A stretch of DNA of 64,000 nt from Flavobacteriales bacterium UBA6057 (GTDB lineage: Bacteria > Bacteroidota > Bacteroidia > Flavobacteriales_G > Salibacteraceae): assembly GCA_002428995.1 (NCBI GenBank), contig DIYJ01000011.1, positions 372,001 through 436,000 on the forward strand, read 5' to 3'. The notes beneath the pieces were generated by a model, which did not search any database, was not told the origin of the DNA, and was given only the letters and a program-made list of their open reading frames with translations. Each line of letters starts with the position of its first letter. The first letter of the stretch is position 1. This document shows, in pieces, positions 1 through 7,945 of this stretch. Position numbers and translations under genes: made by a program.

Positions 1-648
1 TTTACCGATGTGCAGGATCCCTGGCAGGAGAAGATCGTGACAGGTGGAACGGGAGAAGCTTACGGTGCGGAGTTCCTGCTGAGGAAGAACCGAGGAAAAA
101 CCACGGGCTGGGCGGGTTACACCTTGTCCTGGACAAACCGGCAATTCGATCAAATCAATGGCGGAGATGCCTTCCCCTACAAGTACGACCGCAGGCATGA
201 TGCCTCTGTAGTAATCATGCATGCGTTTAATGACAGGGTCAGTGTCAGTACTTCCTGGGTGTATGCTACTGGTAACTCGGCCACCTTCCCGGCAGCGACT
301 TATCAGGCTTTGGGAGCTTTTCCGGAGCTTGATCCGGACCTCGTTGCCTTTTCGAACAATGTGGATGTACCAGAATACGAAGGACGCAACGCACTGCGAC
401 TTCCGAGTTATCACCGGTTGGACATCGGGCTGAACCTGGTGAAAGAGAAAAAACGCGGAGTGCGCACCTGGAATTTCTCGGTTTACAATGCCTACATCCG
501 CAGGAACGCCTTCTTCGTTTTTGTTTCTACCGAAGACGGCTACCAGCGTTCATTCGAGCGCTTCACTCAAAGCAGCGAACGCAAGCTGCGTCAGGTGAGT
601 GCATTCTGGATCGTGCCCTCCGTCACTTACAACTTCAAATTTCACTAG
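1..648 (+). CDS. TonB-dependent receptor, C-terminal barrel fragment (partial)
   Basis: The frame is open from base 1, so the gene begins outside the window; 215 codons and a TAG stop are visible. The fragment has the alternating aromatic/polar strands of an outer-membrane barrel, for example AGYTLSWTNRQFDQINGG and a YDRRHD turn, and ends in the motif VTYNFKFH with a terminal hydrophobic/aromatic pattern typical of outer-membrane proteins. In Bacteroidota such receptors import large substrates using TonB energy. A lipoprotein resembling DUF4249 starts 2 bases after the stop, a pairing common in this phylum, which supports the call. The plug and carboxypeptidase-like domains would lie upstream, so the substrate cannot be inferred. 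Confidence 0.85.
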   Translation, partial: FTDVQDPWQEKIVTGGTGEAYGAEFLLRKNRGKTTGWAGYTLSWTNRQFDQINGGDAFPYKYDRRHDASVVIMHAFNDRVSVSTSWVYATGNSATFPAATYQALGAFPELDPDLVAFSNNVDVPEYEGRNALRLPSYHRLDIGLNLVKEKKRGVRTWNFSVYNAYIRRNAFFVFVSTEDGYQRSFERFTQSSERKLRQVSAFWIVPSVTYNFKFH

Positions 649-649
649 C

Positions 650-1522
650 ATGAGAACCCTTAAACTGCTGCTGTTTTCACTGTCCGCACTCAGCATCGCT
701 TGCGAGTCCGATGTAAAAGGAAACCTGGGATTGAATGACTACCAAAACAAGCTGGTGGTGAATGCTGCGGTTTCATCACAGAGAGACATTGTCGTACAAC
801 TTTCCGACAGCAAGGGCATTCTGGATGGTGAGCCTTATAGCTATGATCCAAACGCGATTGTTGAAATGACGCAAGGAGATCAGCGTATTCGTCTGGAGCA
901 TACTGAATTTGGGCGCTATGTTTCTTCCGAACGCGTGGCAGCCGGAGAGCAATGCGAGGTGGAGGTGACTTCTTCCCTCGGCCGCGCCAGTGCACAAGAT
1001 TATATTCCGAGGCCAGTTCCTTTCCAAAGCATTTCTCTGCTCGATTCGGTCGGAACGCTTAATCTTGGAATGGTGATTTCTCAGCTGACCGTCACCATTG
1101 ACGATCCGGTAGGTGAGGCCAACTATTACGACCTCTGGTTGTATCAGTTGGGAGAGGAGGACACCTTGCAGCCGGTGATTTTTCGATCGAGCAGTTTGAG
1201 TCTCGACAATGAGGCCACAGCGGATGTTCTGGGCGGAGGCGACAATTTCTTCCAGGAAGCACTATTTACCGATGCACTTTTCAACGGTCAGCGATTTACC
1301 ATCGAGTTTCAGATGGTGCCACTTTTTCCAGAGCGTCCGGTTTATGTGCACATGAAGGCTGTTTCAGAAACGTATTACAACTACCTGCTCGAACTGGATG
1401 CTGCGCGAAAAGCTTTCCAGGATCCTTTTGCAGAACCCGTTTCTGTGAGCTCAAACATTGATGGAGGCTTGGGGATTTTTGGCGGTTATGCGCTCACGCT
1501 GGACAGTGTTTCCCTGGATTGA
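650..1522 (+). CDS. DUF4249-type lipoprotein, partner of TonB receptor
   Basis: This 290-residue protein is read from the ATG at 650, one base after the receptor stop. The frame extends upstream to a GTG at 599, but that would place 17 residues ahead of an obvious lipoprotein signal (RTLKLLLFSLSALSIACES), whose Cys would be lipidated. The mature part has Ig-like beta composition, with segments such as LVVNAAVSSQRDIVVQLSDS that recall DUF4249 proteins. These are usually encoded directly downstream of TonB-dependent receptors in Bacteroidota. It is probably an outer-membrane-anchored periplasmic or surface partner of the receptor. The molecular role is not established. Confidence 0.8.
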   Translation: MRTLKLLLFSLSALSIACESDVKGNLGLNDYQNKLVVNAAVSSQRDIVVQLSDSKGILDGEPYSYDPNAIVEMTQGDQRIRLEHTEFGRYVSSERVAAGEQCEVEVTSSLGRASAQDYIPRPVPFQSISLLDSVGTLNLGMVISQLTVTIDDPVGEANYYDLWLYQLGEEDTLQPVIFRSSSLSLDNEATADVLGGGDNFFQEALFTDALFNGQRFTIEFQMVPLFPERPVYVHMKAVSETYYNYLLELDAARKAFQDPFAEPVSVSSNIDGGLGIFGGYALTLDSVSLD

Positions 1523-1528
1523 ATGGAG

Positions 1529-2395
1529 TCAGTGCTGTGCTTTAGAACAACTACAGGTTAAGCCCGAGACAGTGAAATAGTAGTAATGCTCAGGTCCATA
1601 CACCCGAAACTTGAGGTCTTCGACAAAATCCCAATTCAAGTCTGCATGTGCGATGCTAAGCTCAGGATGCCAGTGGAGGTAGTCTGCATCGTAAGGCTGG
1701 AAACGCGCCAGTTCTTTTCCCTCCAATTCCAGGATCCAGACTGTTTTTGATCCCGGTGGATAAAGTTCATCGCTGGACTTTAGTATGATGGTACCACACA
1801 TCAGCTCATGGCTTTCTTCTCGTGCCTCCGTTTCCCAGCTCATTTCATCTCGCTCTTCTCCGAACAGTATGCTGAGCGCAGCAATGGGAGAGGTAATTGC
1901 AAAGAAGAGTCCGATGGGAACGATGGTGCCAAGGAACAGTCTCAATCGGCTCTTTTTCAGTAGTTTGAAACAGTCATTCCATTGCCTTTGAAGGAGCGTT
2001 TTCGCGATGGCCATGTTTCTTCGCCCCAAGGCCAGAAGGCATCCAATGAGCGAAGCGAGCAGGGCGACCAGGAGAATCCAGCGTGTATCGATGGTGACCG
2101 GAGCCAGCACGTAGCGATAGAGTACAAGGAATGTTGGTGCCGAAAATCCCAGTAACAGCCTTTGCATGGCATGATCGGCTTCTTTCCAGAATGAGCTTTG
2201 AGGTGGGATCTTTTTCCTGTTGCGGTGTGCCGAACGATAGAGTGCCGTGAAGATCAACAGCCCTGATACTCCGAGTTTGATGTCGTCCGCAAAACTCAGC
2301 CACGCCATGATCAGTATCAGCAAATAGCCAAAGAAGAGCCGCATTCTTCCAGGGCTGGAAGGATGATCTACGGTATGGTGGTGACGCTTGTTCAT
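1529..2395 (-). CDS. Membrane protein with C-terminal CGT/TCxC domain (copy 2)
   Basis: I do not recognise a named family. The start is taken as the ATG at 2395, which forms an ATGA overlap with the stop of the upstream gene; a start at 2407 is possible. The 288-residue protein has hydrophobic segments near residues 20-55, 85-125 and 155-180, then a soluble C-terminal part. That part contains CGTIIL, a DLNWDFVEDLKFRVYG stretch and a final YYFTVSGLTCSC motif. The same elements occur in order in the preceding gene, so the two share a domain and probably arose by duplication. The paired cysteines suggest a disulfide or metal site. The strand is opposite to the TonB locus. Confidence 0.6.
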   Translation of the reverse strand: MNKRHHHTVDHPSSPGRMRLFFGYLLILIMAWLSFADDIKLGVSGLLIFTALYRSAHRNRKKIPPQSSFWKEADHAMQRLLLGFSAPTFLVLYRYVLAPVTIDTRWILLVALLASLIGCLLALGRRNMAIAKTLLQRQWNDCFKLLKKSRLRLFLGTIVPIGLFFAITSPIAALSILFGEERDEMSWETEAREESHELMCGTIILKSSDELYPPGSKTVWILELEGKELARFQPYDADYLHWHPELSIAHADLNWDFVEDLKFRVYGPEHYYYFTVSGLTCSCSKAQH

Positions 2396-2871
2396 TCTTG
2401 GATACACTCGCAGGTTTTTCCCGAAATGAAGTGATACCCGCGCTCATCATCTGATCTCGGATTTACGCCCGTTCTGAGTACCAGGTCAGGCGTAAAGTCC
2501 CAGTCCGTATCTCCAACACGGTACACCAGGCCATGCTCTACCAACAGAAAGTCCATGACCGCCAGACCGCTGAAAACGCAGAGTTCACCACGGCCGATGA
2601 AGGCTCCATAGTGCTCCGTGATCATGTCGCTTCCCGCAGAATTTTGCCTGATCTTTTCCAGTCTCACCGTTCCACATTCCAGTTCAATCTCCTCATTTTG
2701 GGCCGGTACCTTCCAGGTATAGAAGTCACCGTCATCTTGGTATTTGAATACCAATGCAATGCCATAGAAAAGGATGGCAGGCGCGGCAAGGAGGAAGGCG
2801 ATCACCAGAATCGCAGCGATGATAAACTTCTTCTTTTTGCGCAGGAATGCTTTGAGGGGAGCTGTCTTCAC
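2392..2871 (-). CDS. Small membrane-anchored protein with CGT/TCxC domain (copy 1)
   Basis: This is a 159-residue protein of unknown function. Its N-terminus is very basic (FLRKKKKF) and is followed by one strong transmembrane segment (IIAAILVIAFLLAAPAILFYG), so the rest is probably periplasmic. The C-terminal region contains ECGTVRLEKI, DTDWDFTPDLVLRTG and YHFISGKTCEC, matching the end of the next gene. Its TGA stop overlaps the next gene's ATG as ATGA, implying translational coupling. No family name can be supported from the sequence alone. Confidence 0.6.
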   Translation of the reverse strand: MKTAPLKAFLRKKKKFIIAAILVIAFLLAAPAILFYGIALVFKYQDDGDFYTWKVPAQNEEIELECGTVRLEKIRQNSAGSDMITEHYGAFIGRGELCVFSGLAVMDFLLVEHGLVYRVGDTDWDFTPDLVLRTGVNPRSDDERGYHFISGKTCECIQE

Positions 2872-2930
2872 GCGGAGCTTTGGGGTTTAACGAAAGAAAA
2901 GCCAATTCATGATACCTCACGGGCCTTCTC

Positions 2931-3959
2931 CTACAAGGATCGTATGAAACGCTTCGCTGGCAATTCTATCAAATAGTATGCACCCGTAGAAAGGATCAGC
3001 AACAGCGCTACAAAAAGGTAGAACTCCTGGGTCTTACTTGCATACATAGCATCTCCTGAAATGCGATTCAGGTACTGTGTAAGCATGAGTGTGGGATACT
3101 GCAGAATGTACACTCCGTAGCTGATCTCGCCCAGGAACTGCAAGGGACGTATGGAAAGCCAGCGATTCAGAAAATACTGATTCTGAACCAAGCCTACTAC
3201 AAATAGCCCGTAAAGCGGAACAAGCAGTCCATTGTGACCTTCCCTGATGATCCAGCCCGAGGAAGCAAACGTTGCCACGAGCATCATCAATGCGAAGAGC
3301 GATACGAGCAACGGCCGGTGGAGCAGGCGATCACCGCTCTCGTTGAACTGTTTTAGCGTGAGCGCAGTGATCATTCCAGCCATGAAGGTGCTTAGGTGGA
3401 TCAACGGATGGTAGTCAGAAACAGTACCGGTCAGGCTGATGCCTTGGGTGATGAACCAGACAATGGCGGTCACCAAAAGTGCCCTGATGTTATTGATTTT
3501 CAGGAAGAGGCGAAGAAGGAATGGGAACGTCACGTAGAGGAAAAACTCAACACTGAGCGACCATCCCGGATAGTTCAGACTTAATTCCCAACCCGGAACC
3601 CATGCCTGTATCAGCAATACATTGACCAGGGTTTGCAAATTGAAGACCTCCTGTCCCCAGGCTAAATGGGTTTGCCAGAAGAAGAAAGCCAGGGCGAACA
3701 GGTAAAGCGGATAGATTCGGGAAAACCGGTTTTGGAGGTAGTGCAATACCTTCAGTTTACCCTGTTGCGCCTTCGCTCCATAGGCAATCGTCATCACAAA
3801 ACCCGAGAGAAAGAAGAAGTAGGAAACTCCAATGTTTCCATTCATCGCCAGTTGATGCAACGTCCCGTGATCAAAGGGAAAGGCCTCACCTCCATAGTGG
3901 AATACAACCACCCCGAGGGCAGCTATAAAACGGGTGAAAGTGAGGGCTTGCGTGTTCAT
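2931..3959 (-). CDS. Acyltransferase 3 family membrane protein
   Basis: The 342-residue polytopic protein begins MNTQALTFTRFIAALGVVVFHYGG, with the Arg and the His of the acyltransferase-3 (OafA/YrhL) active-site region in the first helix. A second family hallmark follows: GNIGVSYFFFLSGFVMTIAYG. About ten hydrophobic segments are visible along the length. Family members transfer acetyl or other acyl groups onto sugars, lipopolysaccharide or lipids at the inner membrane. No glycosyltransferase or polysaccharide gene lies beside it, so the acceptor is unknown. It appears to be a single gene, 46 bases downstream of the MDR oxidoreductase start and on the same strand. Confidence 0.85.
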   Translation of the reverse strand: MNTQALTFTRFIAALGVVVFHYGGEAFPFDHGTLHQLAMNGNIGVSYFFFLSGFVMTIAYGAKAQQGKLKVLHYLQNRFSRIYPLYLFALAFFFWQTHLAWGQEVFNLQTLVNVLLIQAWVPGWELSLNYPGWSLSVEFFLYVTFPFLLRLFLKINNIRALLVTAIVWFITQGISLTGTVSDYHPLIHLSTFMAGMITALTLKQFNESGDRLLHRPLLVSLFALMMLVATFASSGWIIREGHNGLLVPLYGLFVVGLVQNQYFLNRWLSIRPLQFLGEISYGVYILQYPTLMLTQYLNRISGDAMYASKTQEFYLFVALLLILSTGAYYLIELPAKRFIRSL

Positions 3960-4004
3960 CGTTGAAGCGATGAATGAACGAAAAATCCCGCGGCTGCGCC
4001 ATCA

Positions 4005-5048
4005 TCACTCCATGGTTATCACCACATTCCCCTTTTTTCGGCCGCTATCCACATAGGCACTTGCCTCCACAATTTGCTCCATCGGATACTTCCGATCGAT
4101 CACCGTGATGAGTTTTCCTTCGGCAATGAGTTGAGCCAGTGTTTTCATCATGGTGTTCAGCTGCGGTTTAGGAACCATTCCCGTAGCTGAAAATCGCGCT
4201 TTTTTCTTTCCAATGAAAGAAGTCCAAAGTACCTGAAGGAGCAATCCAAAGTCGAGGACGGGCGACATGTAGACTCCGCGTCTGGAAAGCACTGGTTTGC
4301 AGGCACGGAAAGAGCTTTTGCCAAGCGTGTCATAGATCACATCGTAGGGTGTCGATGTTTTTGTGAAATCCTCTTTGGTGTAGTCAATCACCGCATGTGC
4401 TCCCAGGTTTTTGACCCACTCTACATTCTTCGAGCTACATACCCCTGTGACATGCGCCCCGCGATGTGCAGCCAATTGAACCGCAGCACTTCCGAGGCTG
4501 CCAGAAGCTCCAACGATCAGAATACGCTGTCCTGGCTTCAGTTGCACCACGTTTTGCAGGAAATTCAGAGATGTGAGATGACCATCTGTGACTGGAGCTG
4601 CTTCTGCATGTGTGACGTTCTTCGGTTTGATGAAGATTACATCATCTTCCGGCAGCGTGATGTACTGCGAAAAAGTTCCCTGCGCGAAGATCTTCTCGCC
4701 AAAAACCTGGTCTCCCTCTTTGAACTTCTGAACGGTCGAGCCTACTGCTTCTACTTCTCCGGAAAAACCAGTCCCCGGGATATCAAACTTTGGTTTGAAC
4801 AACCCCATGAACAGCCGTCCGATGTAGGGAGAACCTTCGCGCATGAAGGTGCCAGCAGCGGTGACCGGAGCAGCATACACCCTCACTAATATTTCGTTGT
4901 CCTTTGGAATAGGTTTAGCTGCCGGCTTCAGCTTCAATACCTCCGGCCCGCCATAGCGATCCTGAGAAACCGTTGTCATAAGGTTCGTTGTGCGAGCCAC
5001 CCTTTCCGGTGTGACGTTCGCTTGCTTTGATGCTGTCATTGTTTTCAT
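4005..5048 (-). CDS. Zinc-independent MDR oxidoreductase (quinone-reductase-like)
   Basis: This is a 347-residue medium-chain dehydrogenase/reductase. The N-terminal GroES-like fold includes IPGTGFSGEVEAVGSTV and EGDQVFGE; the Rossmann nucleotide site is LIVGASGSLGSAAVQLAAHRGA. The structural-zinc cysteines and catalytic-zinc ligands of true alcohol dehydrogenases are absent, so an NAD(P)H-dependent quinone or enone reductase is more likely. The segment LGAHAVIDYTKEDF is typical of the family. An internal ATG at 4979 (MTTVSQDRYGG) aligns better with the usual family start, so the first 23 residues may not be translated. The substrate is not deducible. Confidence 0.85.
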   Translation of the reverse strand: MKTMTASKQANVTPERVARTTNLMTTVSQDRYGGPEVLKLKPAAKPIPKDNEILVRVYAAPVTAAGTFMREGSPYIGRLFMGLFKPKFDIPGTGFSGEVEAVGSTVQKFKEGDQVFGEKIFAQGTFSQYITLPEDDVIFIKPKNVTHAEAAPVTDGHLTSLNFLQNVVQLKPGQRILIVGASGSLGSAAVQLAAHRGAHVTGVCSSKNVEWVKNLGAHAVIDYTKEDFTKTSTPYDVIYDTLGKSSFRACKPVLSRRGVYMSPVLDFGLLLQVLWTSFIGKKKARFSATGMVPKPQLNTMMKTLAQLIAEGKLITVIDRKYPMEQIVEASAYVDSGRKKGNVVITME

Positions 5049-5394
5049 GGAACAATGCTAGCGGGAAGCCATGGCGCAGGAGTTCCGCTTCTCACAAAGC
5101 AGGTTCGGGATTATAAATCGGAACTTGTTGGAGGGGGAAGATCAAGGATCAAAGCTCAAAGCTCAAAGCTCAAAGCTCAAAGATCAAAGCACTCAGCCGG
5201 ACAAGCCGCCCATTGAGATTGAGATTGCCATTGAGGGTGCAGTTGCCCACGGACATGCCGCTCCTTGAATTTGAGCTTGAGTTTGTGTTTGCGCTTTTGC
5301 GAGATCAAAGATCAAAGCTCAAGGATCAAAGCACTCAGCCGGACATGCCGCCCATTGAGATTGAAATTGTCATTGAGGTTGAGATTAAAGTTTC
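5049..5394. repeat. Intergenic region with modular heptamer/hexamer repeats
   Basis: I see no credible gene in this 346-base gap. It contains two copies of a compound repeat. Copy 1 starts at about 5139 with heptamers GATCAAA/GCTCAAA (six in register), followed by a spacer ending GGACAAGCCG and then hexamers of the ATTGAG type. Copy 2 starts at about 5302 with four heptamers, the near-identical spacer GGACATGCCG and another ATTGAG-type hexamer run to about 5390. Between them, from about 5251, the spacer word GGACATGCCG recurs before a YTTGAG/TTTGNG hexamer run. A third full copy lies at 29081-29170. Short open frames here translate the repeat and are not believed to be genes. Confidence 0.75.
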
Positions 5395-7731
5395 TCACTC
5401 CTTCCCATCCTGCTCTTCCAAAAACTGCTTCGGTGTCTGGCCTGTCTCCTTTTTGAAATAAGTGTTGAAAGCTGTCTTGGAGTTGAATCCACTGTCGTAA
5501 GCCAATCCCAGCAGCGTGACCACTGAATTCGCTTTATCCATGGCCAGTCGCTTGAAGTTTTCGACCCGGTAGCGATTGATGAATTCGTTGAAATTCCGGT
5601 GAAGGTGTTCGTTCAGCAGCCAGGAAAGCTTGTTGGGATGCACCGCAATTTGCTCTGCCAGCTGACGCAAGGTCAGATCAGGCTTCAGGTAAGGACGTTC
5701 CTTACGCATGTAGTCGTTCAGGCGCTCCACAATGCTTGTGGCGTCATCATCGCTCAGCAGAGGCTTCTTCCTTGGTTTTAGCTCTTGAGTGGCGACTTCA
5801 GGATAGAGAACGTTGTGATACTCCGCATACCGTGGATCGCTTCGAAGCGGAGCCACCAAAGGATCCATGAAGTGAAACAGAATGAATGAGAATTTATCCT
5901 TGATGGCCTGATCGATCCACTGGAAGGCCGGTTCATGGTAGCCCATCGCCACGTGCATCAGCAACAGAAAGGAGTGTGCTCTGAAACCATTCGGCTCCTT
6001 TGCTTCGGCTTGCAAGCGTGCAAGGTATTCCTTCGTTTTCTCATCATCCTTCAGGTAGGCATAAGCCAGTGCCGTAAGCCCCAACTTATCGTGATTCACC
6101 ACGATTTCCATGGGCACCCGGTCGAAGTAGTTGATGACTTCCTTCGCCCGTCCGGTATGGAGCAATACGTAGCACTTGATCACATGGGCCGGTAGATTGG
6201 CCGGGTTACGCTCGAGGCAAGCGTTCAGTTCTTTCAGTGCCTGTTCTGAATCACCGGTGACATATTGATAGTAAGCGTTGTAGAACATCGTTTCTACGGA
6301 CAGCGGATCGATGCTGATGGCGTGATCGAGGTGCTGGCGAGCCTGTGCGTGATTCCCCGCAACTAAGTATAGGAAGGCGATGAATTGTTGCGCCTCCACG
6401 TTGTTCGGATTCAGTTTTGCAGCTTTCAAAGCATGCTGAAGTGCGTTGCTGTGATCGCAGGCCAGAAAGAACTGTTGATTGGCCAACAAGTATTGTACAC
6501 CGTCATTCTCTTCTTCCAGAGCCTGGGCTTTAGCCGTCATCTCTGCTGATTTTGCCCAACCCTCTTCTTCAGGCAGGAAGCCCGTTGTTGCCAAAAAGCT
6601 GTAGCTATCTGCTAATCCTACGTATGACTCCGTGTGTTTTGGATCCAGTTCAATGGCTCGCTGATAAAAGGATAGGGCTTCGTTTACACTGGTCGGATTC
6701 CACTTTCGGAAATGGAAGCGGCCCTTGAGGAAGAACTCATAAGCCGTCACGCTGTCCGTTTGCTTCTCTACCAGGTGTTCCTCAATTTGAAGGTGTCCGA
6801 GCTGTTCTCTGAGTTTATCCGCAATCGCCAGGCTGATCTCGTCCTGGATCTCAAAAATGTTCTCCAGCTTCCGATCCCAGGTGTCTGACCAGAAATGAAA
6901 ATCCTGCTCGGCTTCGATGAGCTGCGCGTTCACACGGATCATGCCTCCCGCAAGTCTCACGCTACCTTCCAGAATGGTGGAAACATTCAGTTCCCGGGCG
7001 ATCTCTTTCAAGGGAACGTGCTTCCCCTTGAAATAAAAGGAGGAGGTTCTGGAAGTCACCTTCAGCTGCTCGATCTTGGACAGTGCAGTGATGATGTCTT
7101 CTGTGATGCCATCGCTGAAATACTCGTTTTCCTCGCTTGCGCTCATGTTTACGAATGGCAACACTGCGATTGTCTTGTGTTGCTCTGGAGCCTTGTTTCT
7201 GAGTTCTGAACGCTCTGGCACAGTAACGCCCTCATTGGTCACAGCAAATACTTCCACAGAACGCTCCACATTCTTCAGGTTAAAGCTTCCGAGCGATTGG
7301 GTGGTGATCGTACTGTGATTTTTGAGTTCATCGTTCACTTTGTCTGAGAGCAGGATGGCTCCTGAAGTAGACAAGCTTTCGATACGCGATGCCAGGTTCA
7401 CCCCATCGCCATACACTTCCGTGTTGTCATACACGATGTCTCCCAGGTGAATGCCGATGCGCAACGGAACATGATCTCCGACCTGCAGAATGCGCTGAAT
7501 GGCCAGTGCGCAATTGCTGGCTTCTACTGCGCTTTTAAACACGCTAAGCGTGCCATCACCGTAATACTGCACAATTCGGCCTTCAAAGAGCGCGTGTTGC
7601 TCGTTGAACACTTCCCGGTGTCTTTTGCGCAAGCCAGCCGCCTTTGCTTCATCGCCCTGCATGAGAGCTGTGTAGCCCACAATATCTGTGAACATGACTG
7701 CTGCCAGCTGACGTTCTTTCTTTCCTTCCAT
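5395..7731 (-). CDS. Class III nucleotide cyclase / TolB-like / TPR / AraC-HTH fusion regulator
   Basis: The start is the ATG at 7731 (MEGKKERQLAAVMFTDIVGY), giving 778 residues. An upstream frame extension to 7875 lacks homology-like sequence. Residues about 5-180 form a class III cyclase domain with metal Asp16 and Asp59 (YYGDGTLSVF) and the catalytic pair Asn112 and Arg116 (GVNLASRIES). Residues about 188-320 resemble the TolB-N-like module found in cyclase/TPR proteins (AVLPFVNMSASEENEYFSDG). Residues about 330-600 are TPR repeats. The last 110 residues are an AraC-type helix-turn-helix (LRQLAEQIAVHPNKLSWLL and a second helix pair). The usual adenine-specifying Lys and Asp appear as Gln55 and Glu105, so substrate and activity are open. 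It is probably a cytoplasmic sensor-regulator, divergent from the LytS kinase. Confidence 0.85.
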   Translation of the reverse strand: MEGKKERQLAAVMFTDIVGYTALMQGDEAKAAGLRKRHREVFNEQHALFEGRIVQYYGDGTLSVFKSAVEASNCALAIQRILQVGDHVPLRIGIHLGDIVYDNTEVYGDGVNLASRIESLSTSGAILLSDKVNDELKNHSTITTQSLGSFNLKNVERSVEVFAVTNEGVTVPERSELRNKAPEQHKTIAVLPFVNMSASEENEYFSDGITEDIITALSKIEQLKVTSRTSSFYFKGKHVPLKEIARELNVSTILEGSVRLAGGMIRVNAQLIEAEQDFHFWSDTWDRKLENIFEIQDEISLAIADKLREQLGHLQIEEHLVEKQTDSVTAYEFFLKGRFHFRKWNPTSVNEALSFYQRAIELDPKHTESYVGLADSYSFLATTGFLPEEEGWAKSAEMTAKAQALEEENDGVQYLLANQQFFLACDHSNALQHALKAAKLNPNNVEAQQFIAFLYLVAGNHAQARQHLDHAISIDPLSVETMFYNAYYQYVTGDSEQALKELNACLERNPANLPAHVIKCYVLLHTGRAKEVINYFDRVPMEIVVNHDKLGLTALAYAYLKDDEKTKEYLARLQAEAKEPNGFRAHSFLLLMHVAMGYHEPAFQWIDQAIKDKFSFILFHFMDPLVAPLRSDPRYAEYHNVLYPEVATQELKPRKKPLLSDDDATSIVERLNDYMRKERPYLKPDLTLRQLAEQIAVHPNKLSWLLNEHLHRNFNEFINRYRVENFKRLAMDKANSVVTLLGLAYDSGFNSKTAFNTYFKKETGQTPKQFLEEQDGKE

Positions 7732-7945
7732 TCTTTCTCTGTGATGTGAGCAGCGAAACGATTGTTCCGTTACTTTCCAGCACGCAATAAAGGAATGAAT
7801 ATTGGCTGAATGGTGAGTCATGAGTGCTTGTTTTGGGATGGATGGATCAACGCTCCATTCCGGCCAACAACTCACGGCTGACCATCGTCTTACCTTGCTC
7901 CATCCTCCGTTTGTGACAATAACCTATTCTAAATCCGCAGAAGGA

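Noticed and set aside
5071..5461. Short plus-strand open frames with repeated peptides (KLKDQSTQPD, PPIEIEI)
   Set aside because: They are translations of the heptamer/hexamer repeats, continue into the antisense of the cyclase gene, and have no start context or homology-like features.
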